Positions 1 to 12,635 of a stretch of DNA of 64,000 nucleotides are shown one piece after another. The stretch's first letter is position 1. Each line of letters starts with the position of its first letter. The position numbers and the translations under genes were made by a program. The stretch is taken from positions 3,862,812-3,926,811 of the forward strand of contig NC_018398.1 of the NCBI RefSeq assembly GCF_000208865.1. The letters are read 5' to 3'. The stretch comes from Neospora caninum Liverpool (lineage: Eukaryota; Apicomplexa; Conoidasida; Eucoccidiorida; Sarcocystidae). The notes under the pieces were generated by a model. That model saw only the letters and a program-made list of their open reading frames with translations, ran no database searches and was not told the DNA's origin.

Positions 1-312
1 TCGAGAAGGGTGTACCGACTTGATGGTCTTTGGAAACCCCGAAAGTGCGCCTTGCCGGCTGTTTGCAGTCGCGTGAAGTCTGCGAAGGAGTGTACCTCTC
101 TCTGCGTGGGCTTTTTCTGAGAGGGCCTCGCGATCCGGCCGGAACGTCGGGGAAACCTCGTACAGGAGAGAGTCTCTCCATGAAGCATCGGAGGAGACAT
201 CGGGGGGGGCTGGGTCTGAGTGGCGACGAAAAATCCGTCCGCGGAAACAGAAGGCATCCGTCCGCTCGACGCGACCTCTGGACTCGAAAAGCGCCTCCCC
301 AAAAACACTGAA
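1..312 (+). promoter_or_regulatory. 5' flank of the kinesin-8 gene
   Basis: No gene is seen before the kinesin ATG at 313. The segment should contain its 5' UTR and possibly promoter. GAGACA- and AGAGAG-rich sequence occurs near 160-200, but no specific element can be defined. Confidence 0.3.
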
Positions 313-3300
313 ATGGCTGCCGTGGAACATGTCATTCAATCCCCGCGGAGCGCCGTCGCGAGGGAACACCTCTGCAAAACAGGAGAACGCTGCGATAGCT
401 CCGATGTGGCGTCGCCCCTCGATGCTCCACACTCGAAGCAGGAGATGTCCGAGTCCACGAGTTGCGGAACTGCTTTAGGATTCCTGGAGCCGGAACTTTT
501 GGCCGCTGGATCGTCTCGTGTGCGAGTCGCAGGTAGGTCGCCTTCCTCGCTCCTCTCCAGTGCTGCACACACCAGCGACACCGTGAAGCCATAACCTCCT
601 GGCGCTGGGGGGGGGGAAAGGCGTTCTCGCTTTTCGGTGTTCCTAGGCGGTGACAGTGGTTCGTGGGCCGACGAAAAGGACTAAGTTGATCTCACTGTAG
701 AAGCGGCTTTCACCTGCCTGAGTGTGTGCCGAGTGTGACAACCCGACGCCGCGAGGCGTGTGGCGCCTTCCAGGGAGAGTGTGTCGCAGGCCGCAACATC
801 CCGTTTTCTCTCACACGCACACACACGCACCACGAGAGCTGTCTTGCTTCCGTTCGCGCGTGTGTCTGAGGGTTCTCGAGGAAGGCAACCTTTTTACCGT
901 GTCTTGGAACCTACCACGCGCTCAGGCGTGGCTTGTGTCTGCCCCGCCTTGCGTGCCCTGGGCCTTGTGGCGCTGAAGAGTTTCGGCTCTTTCTCGGTCC
1001 CTCGCAAAACGCCGCCGAGGGCCCCGTCTCTTGCATGTTCTGTCTTCAGTCCGCATTCGAGGCTATCCACCAGATGCTCCTCCACCTCCGCAGACGGTCG
1101 TGCTTCGCATGCTGAACGATGAGACTCTACAACTGAGCCGGCCTGCGGGGTTCTCGGCCAGCGCAGCCGCAGCCGCCGCAGCCGCAGCCGCAGGGAATTA
1201 CCTGGGAAGCTCCAGCGGCGCTGTACGCTGGGGGACTTGGCGGAACTCAGGAGCGTGTATTGGCGGCAACACACCGTGCTACCTCTCTTCCCAGAAAGAG
1301 TGGACGCAGGAGTACTCTTTTGACAGAGTCTTCGGACCTGCGGCTACGCAGGAGGAGGTGTACGTCAAGACCACCCAGTTTCTGTTGCCTCATGTCGTCC
1401 AGGACGGCGTCCATGGTAAGCGCGTTGCAACCCGATGAAGGGTGTCTCTTCGCCTCTCGTCGAGGCGGGCCGTTCCTTTTGCTGTGCCGCCAAAAAAAGA
1501 AGCCGGCAGTGTGTCAGCACCGCTCGTCCAAGGCTGTGCGTCGGCTGAGAGGCCGCAGACTCTCACTACCGGCGCACACTCTTCCCACGCGGTCCTCGAC
1601 AATGAGAAACCCCAGACAGTCGTCTTGGCTCGGCTAGCGAAATGCGTGACTTCTTGGCTCTCCTTTTTTTCACGCGGACGCGAAGGAAACGCTAGGCGAG
1701 GGGTTCTTTGTGTCTCACTGTCTCCGTCTCATGTGCGATTTACTAAACGCCGCAGCGCCGCGCGCGGATATGCACGTAACGCTCCCAGTCTGCCTGTGGC
1801 GATCCCCCTGGGCGAGTCTGGATCTCTGTGTCCCCTGGGTGCCGGAGGCAGGGCCTTTTCGTTTGCCTTTTTCGTCGCCCGAGCGCGTCCGTCTTCTCTG
1901 CATCTCTGTCGGTCCGTTTTTTCAGCGACAGTGTTTGCGTACGGCGCTACCGGGGCAGGGAAGACCCATACAATGCTGGGAACAGATCAGCAGCCAGGAA
2001 TTATGAGGAGAGCAGTGCAAGACATTTTCTTTCTGCTAAAGCAGTTAGAACGTGGTGGCGGGGGAGGCTCGGCGCCGACTGCGTGTACGCGTGCCGCGCG
2101 TGGGCTGCATACAAAGCAAGGTCGGTGCGAAGCTTGCCTCGGCTGCGCCATTCATCAGAGCTCCACCGTTCATGTGTCGTATCTGGAGGTCTACAACGAG
2201 CGAATCCGCGACCTTTTAGATCCAAGTCGAGTCTCCTTGGAAGTCCAGGAAGACGCAGGAAAAGTTCGAGTGAGCAACCTGTCGGAGCACCCCGTCGAAG
2301 GGCCGGAGGCCGCCCTGGCCCTCCTCGCCCAAGGCAACAAAAATCGCTGCTGCGCAGCCACGGCGGCGAACTCGACGAGCAGCAGATCTCACGCCATTTT
2401 CCAGGTGCGTCTCTCGCCTTTGCGTCCCTTCGCGTTTTCCCCACACCGTGCTTTGCTCCTCCCCCCCAGCCGAGGTGTCTGTATGTAGTTGCGGCAGAGA
2501 GAGACGGACGCGAAGTCGGCACATTGCCGTAGTTTTTAGGTCGCGCTGGACATGCGCGAGGAGCTTCCAAGCGAGCCGTCACCAGAGCGGACGGACGAAC
2601 AGTTGATCTCGCGCGCGTTCGGAAGGAGCAGACCTTCCAGCGGACGCCGTCTGTTCCTTGCATCCCGCGCGTGCCTCTTTTGTTTGTTCTCCAGCTGGTC
2701 GTGAAGAGCGAGTGGCTGAGCAAAACGAAGGGAACTTTCGCCGCGACAGAGGCGAAGCTGTCCCTCATCGACCTCGCTGGGTCGGAGCGTGCGTCTGCGA
2801 CCGTCAACCGCGGCCACCGTCTCCAGGAAGGCTGCCACATCAACCAGTCTCTCCTGGCTCTCGCGAACTGCATCAATGCTCTTCATCTGCGACAGCAGAT
2901 GGAACGCACCGCTTCTGCTGGAGCCTCCGGACGGGCTCTCAAAGGATCAGTCGGATCCTCGAAACCAGAAGCCGTGTCAGGGAGCGGGCTTTCCATGTCG
3001 GGTGAGGCAGTTGGAACGAGGAGAGACAGAGTGGGACGTGGGGTTCTTGGCGGAAAGAAAAAGAGGGCGAGTCTCGCCAGATAGGCGCGTCCACCGGAGT
3101 GCATCTATTGACAAAGTCCGGCTGTCGCGGCCTATGCGTAAAGGCCGGGTGTTAGGCGTTGGTAGACACGCAGCGGCCCGAACGGGTGAGAGGGATGCCG
3201 TGTGTGTTTTGTGCGCGGTGCTGGAGAGGCAAAATGTTTTCTGTGGGCCCTGTGAATCGCCGGGAAAGCGTCGCTTGAAGCGAGGGCGTTTCCATGTTTT

Positions 3301-6300
3301 GCAAGCGCTGCTGCCGTGTGTGTCTGTGTTTGTAGGTCCTGTCTTTGTGAACTATCGAAACAGTAAACTCACGCACCTGCTCAAGTCGTCCCTCGAAGGC
3401 CACTGCCTCGTAGTGATGATCGCCAACGTCCACTTCACAGCGTCAGCGTACGCGGGTGAGTCTCCGCTCTCCCGCAGACGTGCCGGGGAAAGGATGCGTG
3501 TCTGCTGTGAACCGCAAGGGAGCTGGTTCTTCGAAGCCGATAGCTTTTCGAGTCGGCGCAAGTGGAGCGCGTTTTTACGAACTAGGAACCGTGCTCCCTA
3601 GGCAGCCGAAGCAGGGTCCGAGCACGAACACAGACAAGTCCACCCGCAAGGGGCGTCTCGCGCCTTAAGGCGACGTTACTGGGACTGAAAGATTAAGAAA
3701 ATCCCAGTTATCAGAATAGCTCCAAGAAGACGAGTGAGCGCGGCTTCGTCCATATGCCGCTTTTGCCCGTACACGTGCTCTCTGGGTCTGTGTGTTGCGG
3801 GTCCGAGATCGGATGTGGAGGACAGCTACCGTGTTTGCGTTCCTGTGCGAATATGCCCCATTCATGAACGGGGACTTGTTTGTACACCAGTCTAGACGGG
3901 GGCTCCGGAAGTCGGTTTCCAGATCTGCGACTCGCCAGGCACTCCTACAGATAGCGTGGATCTCTTTTTCCAGGAACGGATTTGCTAGACTGTGTCTTCG
4001 CCATTTTCCCGAGCGCGCTTTGCCTCTTTTGCGACGTCTTGCGCAGAAAGCAACAATACGCTCAAGTACGCAAACAGAGCGAAGAATCTGCGGGTGAATC
4101 CGGCGAGTCTTCGCGGTGCTGGGCTGGCTGCGGCCGCGCCGGCGCAGGACAAGGCGCGCCTGCTGCGTCTTGTCCACGAACAGTCACAGCAGCTGAAAGA
4201 GGAGCACGAGAAATCGCTTTCTCTGGAACAAAAGTTGGAGGCAGTGCGCCAGGAAAATCAAGGGCTCCGACAAGAATTGCATCGGAAAGACCTGCAGCTG
4301 GAGAAGCTGCTACGTCGGTACCAGGAGCTCAAAAAGGCGCGCGTGCAGGAGACTCTCGATCTCAATCCGCAGTTCGCGCCAGAGTGTTTTGCTTCTTGTG
4401 AGCAGAAGGCCCACGAACGCATGAGTGACAAGGAAAATGAAGGAGTCGCGTGCCTGACATCTTCGACGCCGCAGAGGCTGTCTTCTGCCTTCGCTCGACC
4501 TGAAACTTCTCAAGCGTGTGCTTCCTCTGTGCCTGACGCCTCCAAAAAGGCGGAGCTCGACGGAGATTTGGCGGCCGCGCAAGCGCAGCGACCGGTTGGC
4601 TGCTCCGGAAACGCACTGGAGAGCGCTGCCACGTCGACACCGCTGCGGCCGTGCGGTGGAGCGACCCAGGTTCGCGCACGAGGAGAGGACGAGTGTCGCC
4701 CCTTCCAGTCGGTTGATTCCAAGAGACCCAGTCGACAGCTGCGGTCTGCCGATCAGAGCAAGACGCGGCGCTCCGGCTGTCCACACGAGGCCGATGTGCA
4801 GTCGGAAGCACACCCGGGCGAAGCTGAGGCTCACCTCAGGGGATGCCCCTTGCCGCCGTCCCCCAGCAGTTCCTCGCTGCGTCGGTCCCTGCGCCTGGCC
4901 GGTCTGCCGGAACGGCGAACGTACGAAGCCCAGTGCGCGTGCTGTGCGAGCTGGCGAGATCACAAGCGGTCCTCCGAGGCTCTGCGGAGACCGGACCCGG
5001 AGAGTTCCCCTGGACACCCGCATCAGCAGGACAGTAAAAGCGAACCAAGTAACTCTCTCCGTCGAGGCGTGGACAAGAGCCTGTCATCCGTATCTTCTTC
5101 GCCTCTCTCTGCAGCCAGGCGGGAACGGAAACGCGGCGCCTCCTGCTGCGACGGCGCGCTCTTCACGAGCGCCGCGCCAGCACCCGCGGCTTCGGCGATT
5201 CCTCCGACCTCTTCCCCAGAAGAATCATCGGAGCTGGGGGGTCCAGTCTCGTCGCCGCTGCTGTGCGCTCTGCGCGGATCTCTTTCGGAAGGGTTGACGT
5301 TCACCGCCAATCCCGAGTGCGTGCAAGAGAGCGACCGAACTCGCGAGCGCTGTCTTCGCAAGGCAGGAACCCGTAGTGGAGAAGAGCGGGGAGTTTCGCG
5401 GAGAGTCGCCCCCGAAGCAGACGCCTCAGCCCATCAGGCATCCAAAAACTGTGCCGAAGCCGCCGACACCGTTCCCCGCCGAGGCGGCTATCTTCCTCGG
5501 GGTGGGAAGGGTGGGAACCGCGGCGCTGGGGAACTTTCGGGGTCAAAGACGACGGGGCTGTCTGCGCGAGGACAGGCGCCGATTTCAACGGCCGCGGGTG
5601 CGCCTTGCCGAAGCTCCAGCCTCAGCAGTCGCGGAGGGCGACCGGGGCCTCTGCTCCGAGCAAAAGAACCCAGCAGAAGATGCAGGGTAGATGCGCTGCT
5701 GAAGGAGACGGCGAAAGGCACGGCCTCTCGGAGTGGCGTTGAAGGAGAGTGTCGGCACGAGGCCAGAGGCGCTGATCGGAGGCGGGGAAGCAGCAGTGTT
5801 TGGCGAGGGGAGGCAACGCGTCATTGGCGGGCTCCGGGTGAGGAGAGACTGGCTGCGGCGGACGTAGTGGAAAGGATCGCCGACCCCGAGGGCAGTGAGA
5901 AAGACAAGGCCTCGCTGCACTCGTCAACGAGCTCCGGCCTCGAAGTGGAGAAAAGCTGCAGAGAACAGGCAGCTCTCCGATCTGGCTTCGGCTGGGATGC
6001 GCGAGAAAAGAAGCGACGAAGAACCCGAGACCTGTCGGCAGATTGCAGCGCCACGCAAGATCTTTCCGTACGTGGACCGCAGAGCGCAAAGACCGACGGC
6101 GTTTCGCGCTCTCGGAGCAAGCGAGTGCCGGGAGGAGGGACTGTTGCGGCAGGGCCAACGTCTTCGTGTCTTCGCTCCGAGATCCAGGCAGGGGAAGTTT
6201 CTCCTCTGACGCGACCATTCGAAAGCCTCCCACGAGACAAAGGCCTTCCAGAGCCTACAGCGTCTGAGGTTAGCATAACGCGAGAGCCTTCCGTCGTGTC

Positions 6301-6880
6301 TGACACCTGGAGCTTCGCCTCCGAGTCGAGTTTCACGAAACCCGTGCAATCGCGTCGCAGCCTGTGCGAAGGCGAATCTGGCCTCTCGGCTGAGGCCTCG
6401 AGCGCAGAAGAAGGGCCACCCGCAGTCGCCGGGGAGCGCGCTCCGCACTCCGGGCAGAGGCTTCTGCATGTTTGTCGAGCAGCAGGGGTTAAGAGCCGTC
6501 TGGATACTGCAGTTCTGCGTCGCCCGAATCGACCTGCGGACAGCGGCCGTCGATTGGGCGCTGGAAACTCGACCTCTTTTTGTTCAAGCAGCGATCCAAG
6601 CGAAGCGTTTCGAGGGGAGCGGCGGCCCGGCAGTGGACGGATTAAGCGCGCGGACGCGGCAGAGTGCTCCACGCTTCCGACGAGCAGTCATCTCGGTTCC
6701 GATGTCGTGCGTGGACCAGTGAAGGATGGGGGAGATCGGCGTATCTCTGCTCCCGGTGACGAAGCAAAGAGAGTGAAACCGAGTGGTCTGCGGGAGAGTT
6801 TCGGCTGTCTGAGCAGCAGGACCACCTTACAGAATGTCACCGCCACATCCACAGGCAAAGATGCGAGGACTGGCTCGTAA
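313..6880 (+). CDS. Kinesin-8 family motor protein (six exons)
   Basis: Plus-end-directed microtubule motor of the kinesin-8 (KIF18/KIF19) type, expected on spindle or axonemal microtubules. Exons by GT-AG junctions with matching phase: 313-532, 1050-1415, 1926-2404, 2695-3001, 3336-3455, 4047-6880, giving 1441 aa. The motor domain spans about residues 68-515: first strand RVRVAVRIRG across intron 1, P-loop GATGAGKT (202-209), switch [12 protein letters not shown], switch [22 protein letters not shown], and the neck [11 protein letters not shown] typical of kinesin-8. A short coiled coil follows (about 525-570). The remaining ~870 residues are Ser/Arg/Glu-rich, low complexity and unlike known tails. 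A poly-Ala run near base 1160-1193 interrupts the N-terminal motor region. The start is the first ATG in a frame closed by an upstream stop. Family assignment rests on motor motifs; the cellular role is inferred. Confidence 0.93.
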
Positions 6881-9800
6881 CTTGCGCAACTGGCGGCAGT
6901 GGGGACGCGGGAACGAGTAGAAAGCCCACACAAGTTCTTCCACAGCGATCGCCTCGTCCGTGTCTAAGGGGTCAGGGCGACTTGGAGAGTCCTACGAATC
7001 TTATGGAACAGTAACACGGTTATTTGCGTTAAATTTTCTAGTGCATTTTATATCTGGACAGCAGAGGATAGGCGGAGAGGGGGGGGGGACACGACCGAAG
7101 GAGAGCTGCGAGTCACTGCCCGACAGCTCCCTGGCGCAAACGCGCAGCTACACGGCCGGCGTCACCGCATGTTTTTTTGGTTCCACAGCAAGCGTCCCTT
7201 CGCGTTCAGGTGTCAGGCGGGGCAGTGAAGGTAGTAGGCACATGTGGCAACCCTCGGGTACCAAAGAAGGTCAGAAAGGCAACTACCGTGCAAGATCCTA
7301 TCGCTGCCTTGGCGGGTCGGGCCGCCCTTCACCCGCGTTGCTCGGATCCCTGGAAGTCAGCTGCCTCGGGAACCGCAGGAATACGATCGACAGATTGAGC
7401 AGGAAGAATGCCGCTTTTTTGTCTTTTTAGTCCTCTTTGAGGGTTGGTATCTCCCAGTTGCACAACAGGACTTCGCCATGGCCATACGGGGCACGGGAAT
7501 CACCGGCGCGACTGTCGGAGGCCAGCAAGAACCACGACGATTTGAGAGTTGCCTCTCGGTACGTCGGAGTAGACAGGGGAAGCGTGTAGACAAACGGCAG
7601 GCGCAAGCTTCGGCGGGTGAGTTCACGTAGGGAAAAGCGATTCCCTCCGTAGGATGCCGGCTTCAAATAGGGAGAGCCTCTTCTTCAAGAAAGGATGTGT
7701 ACAGACTCCAGTAAGACCCAAGAGATTGGCAACGCAAGGTGAGCGGATTCGTCGGTCGCGCCCGGCCAGGAATAAAGAAGAGACGATTTTCAAAGACTGA
7801 GTTTGTTCCAGGCCAAGATGATGGATGGCCTGATTGACTCGACAGAAAAAAACATAACGCCCAAGTTACGTGAAACCTGCGGTCTAATAGATCAAGAAGG
7901 GCCATACTGGGTAGAACGGGTGTGATGATGCGTGAAGGAGCATCTGTGCTCCGCACTTGTGTTATTTTTCGTCAGAAACTCCTCATGTCCCCAGGGAGTG
8001 CACGAGGGGCACATCCCGTATCGCGAGTTTTTTACCCACTGTGGCACAATGTACAAGTGGAATATCTTGCGGACCGAATTCCTCTTGGAGTCGTAGCAGT
8101 AACCTGCAAAAGACGGTTCTCACTTAACACTACCATCTTGTTGCGAAAATTGTGCCACATAAAAACCACTTCCCTATGAACTCACAGGCGTCATTGAAAT
8201 GGACATGGCTTTGCCAGCGGGCAGCGAAACCCAACCACACAGACGCCGCATCTGGGAACGGAGCAAGTCGATAGGGAAGCAAGAGCTGTGTTCTCTGTGA
8301 TAATGCATCAATAACAAGGAGGTCGCTCCTCTCGTATCTGCAGCTATTCAGAGAGAGCTAAACGTTTATAGCCATACAGTGTGAGTGTATTTATATGGTT
8401 GCCTCCGATGAAGGCGCTGAAGCTTTTTCCTGAACTGAGCACGTGAGCTTCCACGCCAGCTTGTGTGTACCTCTGAAAAGCGATGCATTTTTATAGAAGG
8501 CATATATCGAACACAATTTTGCAGGTCCTCTCCTGGGTGGAAACAGTTGTTTTCCGCGTCGCCAGTGGGGGCTCGCACAACAAGTATAAATAAAGACCGC
8601 CTATAACCAACTACGGAACTGCGCTACGTCTCCCTATTGTCGAAGGGACGCTACTACGTCTATGCGTAAAAACCTTGAGAATGATCCTTTCCATTCTGAA
8701 TGGAAGCGTCCTGGATGGTTGTGATGGTCGCTGAAGGTTTTATCCGATCCAAGCCACTGTACTTGGGCTTCTGTGGCGCCGCTGGCGTCGTGCTTTCCCG
8801 ATAACAAGCGCCGATGTGGAAAACGGTATGGTATGCATTCTTTCGCAGAGCCAAATAACGGACACAGAGATGCAATCATACCTTTAAATCTCGAACACCC
8901 TGCACGTGTGGCACCCTGCATGAGCCTTTTGCGCTGTGCTTGATATGTTACCGTCAGTACGTTGTCCACACCGGAGTGAATACCAGTAACTCAAAACTCA
9001 CACCAAATATTTCCGCAACTAAATTCCTCTGGCAACCTCTTCTGGCCACCGGATTAAGAAAGAGAGTTGTCATCCTCTGAAATAATGTAGACACAGGATG
9101 CTACCGCCATCCGATGCGAACGCTACTGCGGTTCCTGCGGTATGGAGTACTGACTGGTGTACGTCTCTAGGAGGTATACCTTCATCAAACCAGTTTGCCT
9201 CCTTCCTTGTGAAAGAACAATCAAGAATCCTTGATATAGCCTCGCGAAGCTGGTTCGCACTCTCTTTAGGGTTCAACCATGAAGCCAGAGGCGAAACTCG
9301 ACGGTAATGATCCACCACCTGCACGAGACAAACACGAACAATGACGAGCTCTGCCAGGCAGATGACATGAAGAAGGTTGTTTTTTCTCTAGTTCATGGAA
9401 AGAACAAACCACTTTCAGAAGCACTTTAGTAGTGGCCTTGCTCATAACCTGCCTTCTTCTTCAGCGAAACGGATAGGACTGTTTTGGACGTGGTTCCAGG
9501 CCAGTAGTGTCGATGTGAGGTGAAGAGAGCATCTGCGCAAAGGAGATAATCTGCGTGAAAACCGACACTTTTCCTGATTGCAGAATAGCCATAACAAAAC
9601 CACCTGGATTCCTTAAACATATTAATGGGTCCCTCAATTTTGTTACTTTCTCTCTTCTTTCTTGCCACATGACGATGAACAGACACGGCCAGTTGCAGAG
9701 GCCCACACACAGCAGCGTCAACCGTTCCCCTCATTTTTCACGGCTGACAATCGTGGGTATTTCCTTCCTATTCAGCTTCTGCCTATCTCTTCTCACTCCC

Positions 9801-10472
9801 CGGAAGTAATTGCACCGGATGCAGAGAGGTCGTTGTTGCAAAAGAGAATTTTTCTGGCTGTTTCGTGGTCAATTTGACTGAGCGGCTCCGTTGCCGGCCA
9901 CTGCGTTTACCGTGCATGCTCCTGACCGGGCGATTCCTTGTTTCACACCGCTGGTATGCTGTGACTTCGCTGGTGAAAAACGATTGTGATTGTCTCTTGT
10001 CACTTCGGGTTAGTTTCTTAAAAACCTGCACGCTATGAAAGTCTTGTCATTCTGCCGCAGCAGAACGACGGCAACGCGTGGTATACAGTTATTAAGCTAT
10101 GCCTCCGGTGTTCGATTCCGTCGACTTGATTGTTTGCAGTGTGTCACGATTTGTGAACGCAGGCATTTTGAGGTGGGCCATCGGAAGATGGTAGGAACTG
10201 TGACGTCGCCAGAATGATCCGGGCTCTCCGCTGTCGCATCCACAGACGAGATCTTCGCACGCCGCATAACTTATCAGCGAAGTATACGTTGGCACCGAAA
10301 AGCCTACGTGGAGCCAGCCGGATCTCTGCCTCGGTGCCGGAGGGCGAAGTTGCGCTGTGCCCGTCCTCTTGAAGGGAGAGTGGAGATTGTGGAGTGGTAG
10401 AAGCACCGCAAGTGCAAGAGAGAACTCCGCTGGAGGTCCAGGTCCCCACCCGTTTCTGCACATCATGTGACG
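6881..10472. other. Intergenic stretch, no firm gene
   Basis: Contains the kinesin 3' end and the upstream region of the next plus-strand gene. Only short ORFs are present and base composition is more AT-rich than in the flanking genes. One minus-strand segment (9070-9311) resembles an exon: it begins just after a TCTCGTGCAG acceptor and encodes 80 residues of ordinary composition ending in a stop, but no upstream exon could be joined in phase. Nothing else here is supportable. Confidence 0.4.
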
Positions 10473-11405
10473 ATGAGTCACCTAGAAAAGATGTTACGTG
10501 GAGAGCGCGTGAGTTTCCATAAAATTACAGCCGGCTTCTGCGTGCCGTCCTTCTCTTTACGCACGTTCCCACGGACCTGCTCATCGCATCCCGAGTGTTT
10601 GACAACGCGTTCGGCCGGGGGGTTCTTGTGCGGACGTTCAAACCATGGCAGTGCTGTAGCTGGGGTGGCTCCGTGGGAGGGTGGAAACAGAATCCGTACT
10701 CGAAGCACTGAAATGTGCTTGTCCTGCCTCTGTTCAAGGCAATGGGGGCTCCAATCACCTTGGACAGAGCGACGACGACGTCTTGTCGAAACCGCTGTCC
10801 ACTTCCCGAAGATCGCTGCTCCGTACGGAGCCCCATATCTTCAACGGGTAGAGAACCGACGTATCGGAATGGGAATTTTTGCAGGATACTTCTCTCCAGT
10901 TTACTACCCGTTGCCATGCGGAGCTGCTCGCGCGACCCTGCACTCTTTTAGTGGCAATGAAAATCCCCGGGACGGTGGAGCGGCCCAGTCTGTCAAGGTG
11001 GAACCTGAGCTTACCGAAAAAAAGTCTAGTGAAGCCGGACAAATTTGCGAGCAAGGGAACCGACGAACTGGAGAGACACCGAAGCCGGTTCGAGACACAC
11101 TCACAAGAGAAGACGCTCTACGGCAGAAGAACGACCAGCCACAGCGGACGGCGGAAGAACTCGCAGAGAAAGCGCGCGTAGCGGAAACTCTCTGGCAGAC
11201 GTGTGTTCCTGAAAGGAGCTGGGGATTGACGTCTCCGGTTTTTTGGGTGTTGTTAGTTGCTGTGGTTGTCTTGCACGAGATCAATGACAAGCGAGACAGG
11301 GAAAGAGCTAATAGCAGGACCGTAGCTGATGAGACTGAGGCAGAGCTCCGAGAACAGGTAGCGAAGACCAGAGCTAAAAGAAGAGAAGGGGAAATAGGCG
11401 ACTAG
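10473..11405 (+). CDS. Hypothetical single-span membrane protein
   Basis: Unrecognised 310-aa protein in one exon from the first ATG after an in-frame stop. The N-terminal ~50 residues are basic, Ser/Thr-rich and nearly free of acidic residues, which would fit a mitochondrial presequence. The centre has a Tyr/Pro-rich patch (YFSPVYYPLP) and a charged Glu/Lys stretch. Near the C-terminus is one hydrophobic segment (SPVFWVLLVAVVVLHEI, about residues 255-271), followed by a strongly charged helix rich in Arg, Glu and Lys. The pattern of presequence, one span and charged helix resembles small inner-membrane proteins of respiratory or ATP synthase complexes, but this is inference only. Internal introns cannot be excluded because the first half of the ORF is less protein-like than the second. 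Confidence 0.55.
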   Translation: MSHLEKMLRGERVSFHKITAGFCVPSFSLRTFPRTCSSHPECLTTRSAGGFLCGRSNHGSAVAGVAPWEGGNRIRTRSTEMCLSCLCSRQWGLQSPWTERRRRLVETAVHFPKIAAPYGAPYLQRVENRRIGMGIFAGYFSPVYYPLPCGAARATLHSFSGNENPRDGGAAQSVKVEPELTEKKSSEAGQICEQGNRRTGETPKPVRDTLTREDALRQKNDQPQRTAEELAEKARVAETLWQTCVPERSWGLTSPVFWVLLVAVVVLHEINDKRDRERANSRTVADETEAELREQVAKTRAKRREGEIGD

Positions 11406-12060
11406 ATTGTCTAAAACATCGGAGACCTCAGTGATGCAGCGAACGCGATATGCGGCGCTGAGATGCCGGAAAAGCCGGCCGCTCTTGCCCTTTACTATGG
11501 CGTGATCCTGAGGCTCCCCGAGATGCTCGCCTCTGTTATTTGGATTGACGCAATCTTTTTGGCAGCGCGAGAAAAATTGGGGGTCACTCGATCTGGACAG
11601 TGCGTCTTATCTTCGTTGCGTGTACCCCAGTGGCTGTCCAGGATATTGAGGGACTTTCGTACTTCTAAGAGCATGACAGATATCGAAACGCAATGTAGGC
11701 TGCTTGATCCGATGCCAGCCAGCGGAAGACGATCAGCGACGGCTCTCCCGGAAATTTATTCAGCTGTTGGCAGTAGCGATTCTAAACAGCAAGCTGCCCG
11801 GACTGGTAACCCCCCCCCTTACATGCTCGAGGTTCATTCAACTGACACGGGTACTTAAATGTACTAGATGTCTGGCTATTAAGCGTGGAGAGACCGTTGA
11901 AACGCTTGTTTCGCAAGCACCTGGAAATCGTTCCAATTTTTGAAAAAAAGATTTCAGTTCGGCTGCGTCCGGACTGCGGATGTTCATGAACATTCGGCAC
12001 TATGTGTTGTACAACTCTTGAGTTATAAGCACTGACGGAGCACCAGAAACGCATGCACTT
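11406..12060. other. Intergenic, one weak ORF
   Basis: Between the membrane-protein stop and the tandem repeat. A 131-codon plus-strand ORF (11463-11858, ATG start) has no recognisable motif and no clear codon signal; I do not call it a gene. A run of nine C (11812-11820 region) and AT-rich sequence follow. Confidence 0.35.
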
Positions 12061-12635
12061 GACCTAGATACAATACGTGGAAAAGACCATCAGCGTAAGT
12101 GTGCCCGCACCCAGTAACTGGCGAGGACACTGATGAAAACTGGACCTAGAAACAATACGTGGAAAAGACCATCAGTGTAAGCGTGCCCGCACCCAGTAAC
12201 TGGCGAGGACATTGATGAAAATTGGACCTAGAAACGATACGTGGAAAAGACCATCAGTGTAAGCGTGCCCGCACCCAGTAACTGGCGAGGACATTGATGA
12301 AAACTGGACCTAGAAACGATACGTGGAAAAGACCATCAGTGTAAGCGTGCCCGCACCCAGTAACTGGCGAGGACATTGATGAAAACTGGACCTAGAAACG
12401 ATACGTGGAAAAGACCATCAGTGTAAGCGTGCCCGCACCCAGTAACTGGCGAGGACATTGATGAAAAATGGACCTAGAAACAATACGTGGAAAAGACCAT
12501 CAGTGTAAGCGTGCCCGCACCCAGTAACTGGCGAGGACATTGATGAAAACTGGACCTAGAAACGATACGTGGAAAAGACCATCAGTGTAAGCGTGCCCGC
12601 ACCCAGTAACTGGCGAGGACATTGATGAAAACCGG
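12061..12635. repeat. 82-bp direct tandem repeat, seven copies
   Basis: Seven head-to-tail units starting at 12061, 12143, 12225, 12307, 12389, 12471 and 12553, each 82 bp and each beginning GACCTAGA. Copies differ at only a few positions (for example CAATACG versus CGATACG), so the array is young or homogenised. Because 82 is not divisible by three it cannot be an in-frame protein repeat. There are no variable spacers, so it is not CRISPR. It lies about 370 bp downstream of the rhoptry kinase stop codon. It behaves like a minisatellite and its copy number probably varies between strains. Confidence 0.95.

Noticed and set aside
1442..1925. Upstream part of the ORF containing the kinesin P-loop as coding sequence
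   Set aside because: This stretch is intron 2: a GTAAGC donor follows base 1415 and a TTTTTTCAG acceptor precedes 1926, and splicing joins motor strands in phase.
12061..12635. CRISPR array
   Set aside because: Repeats abut directly with no unique spacers, the unit is 82 bp, and the DNA is eukaryotic.
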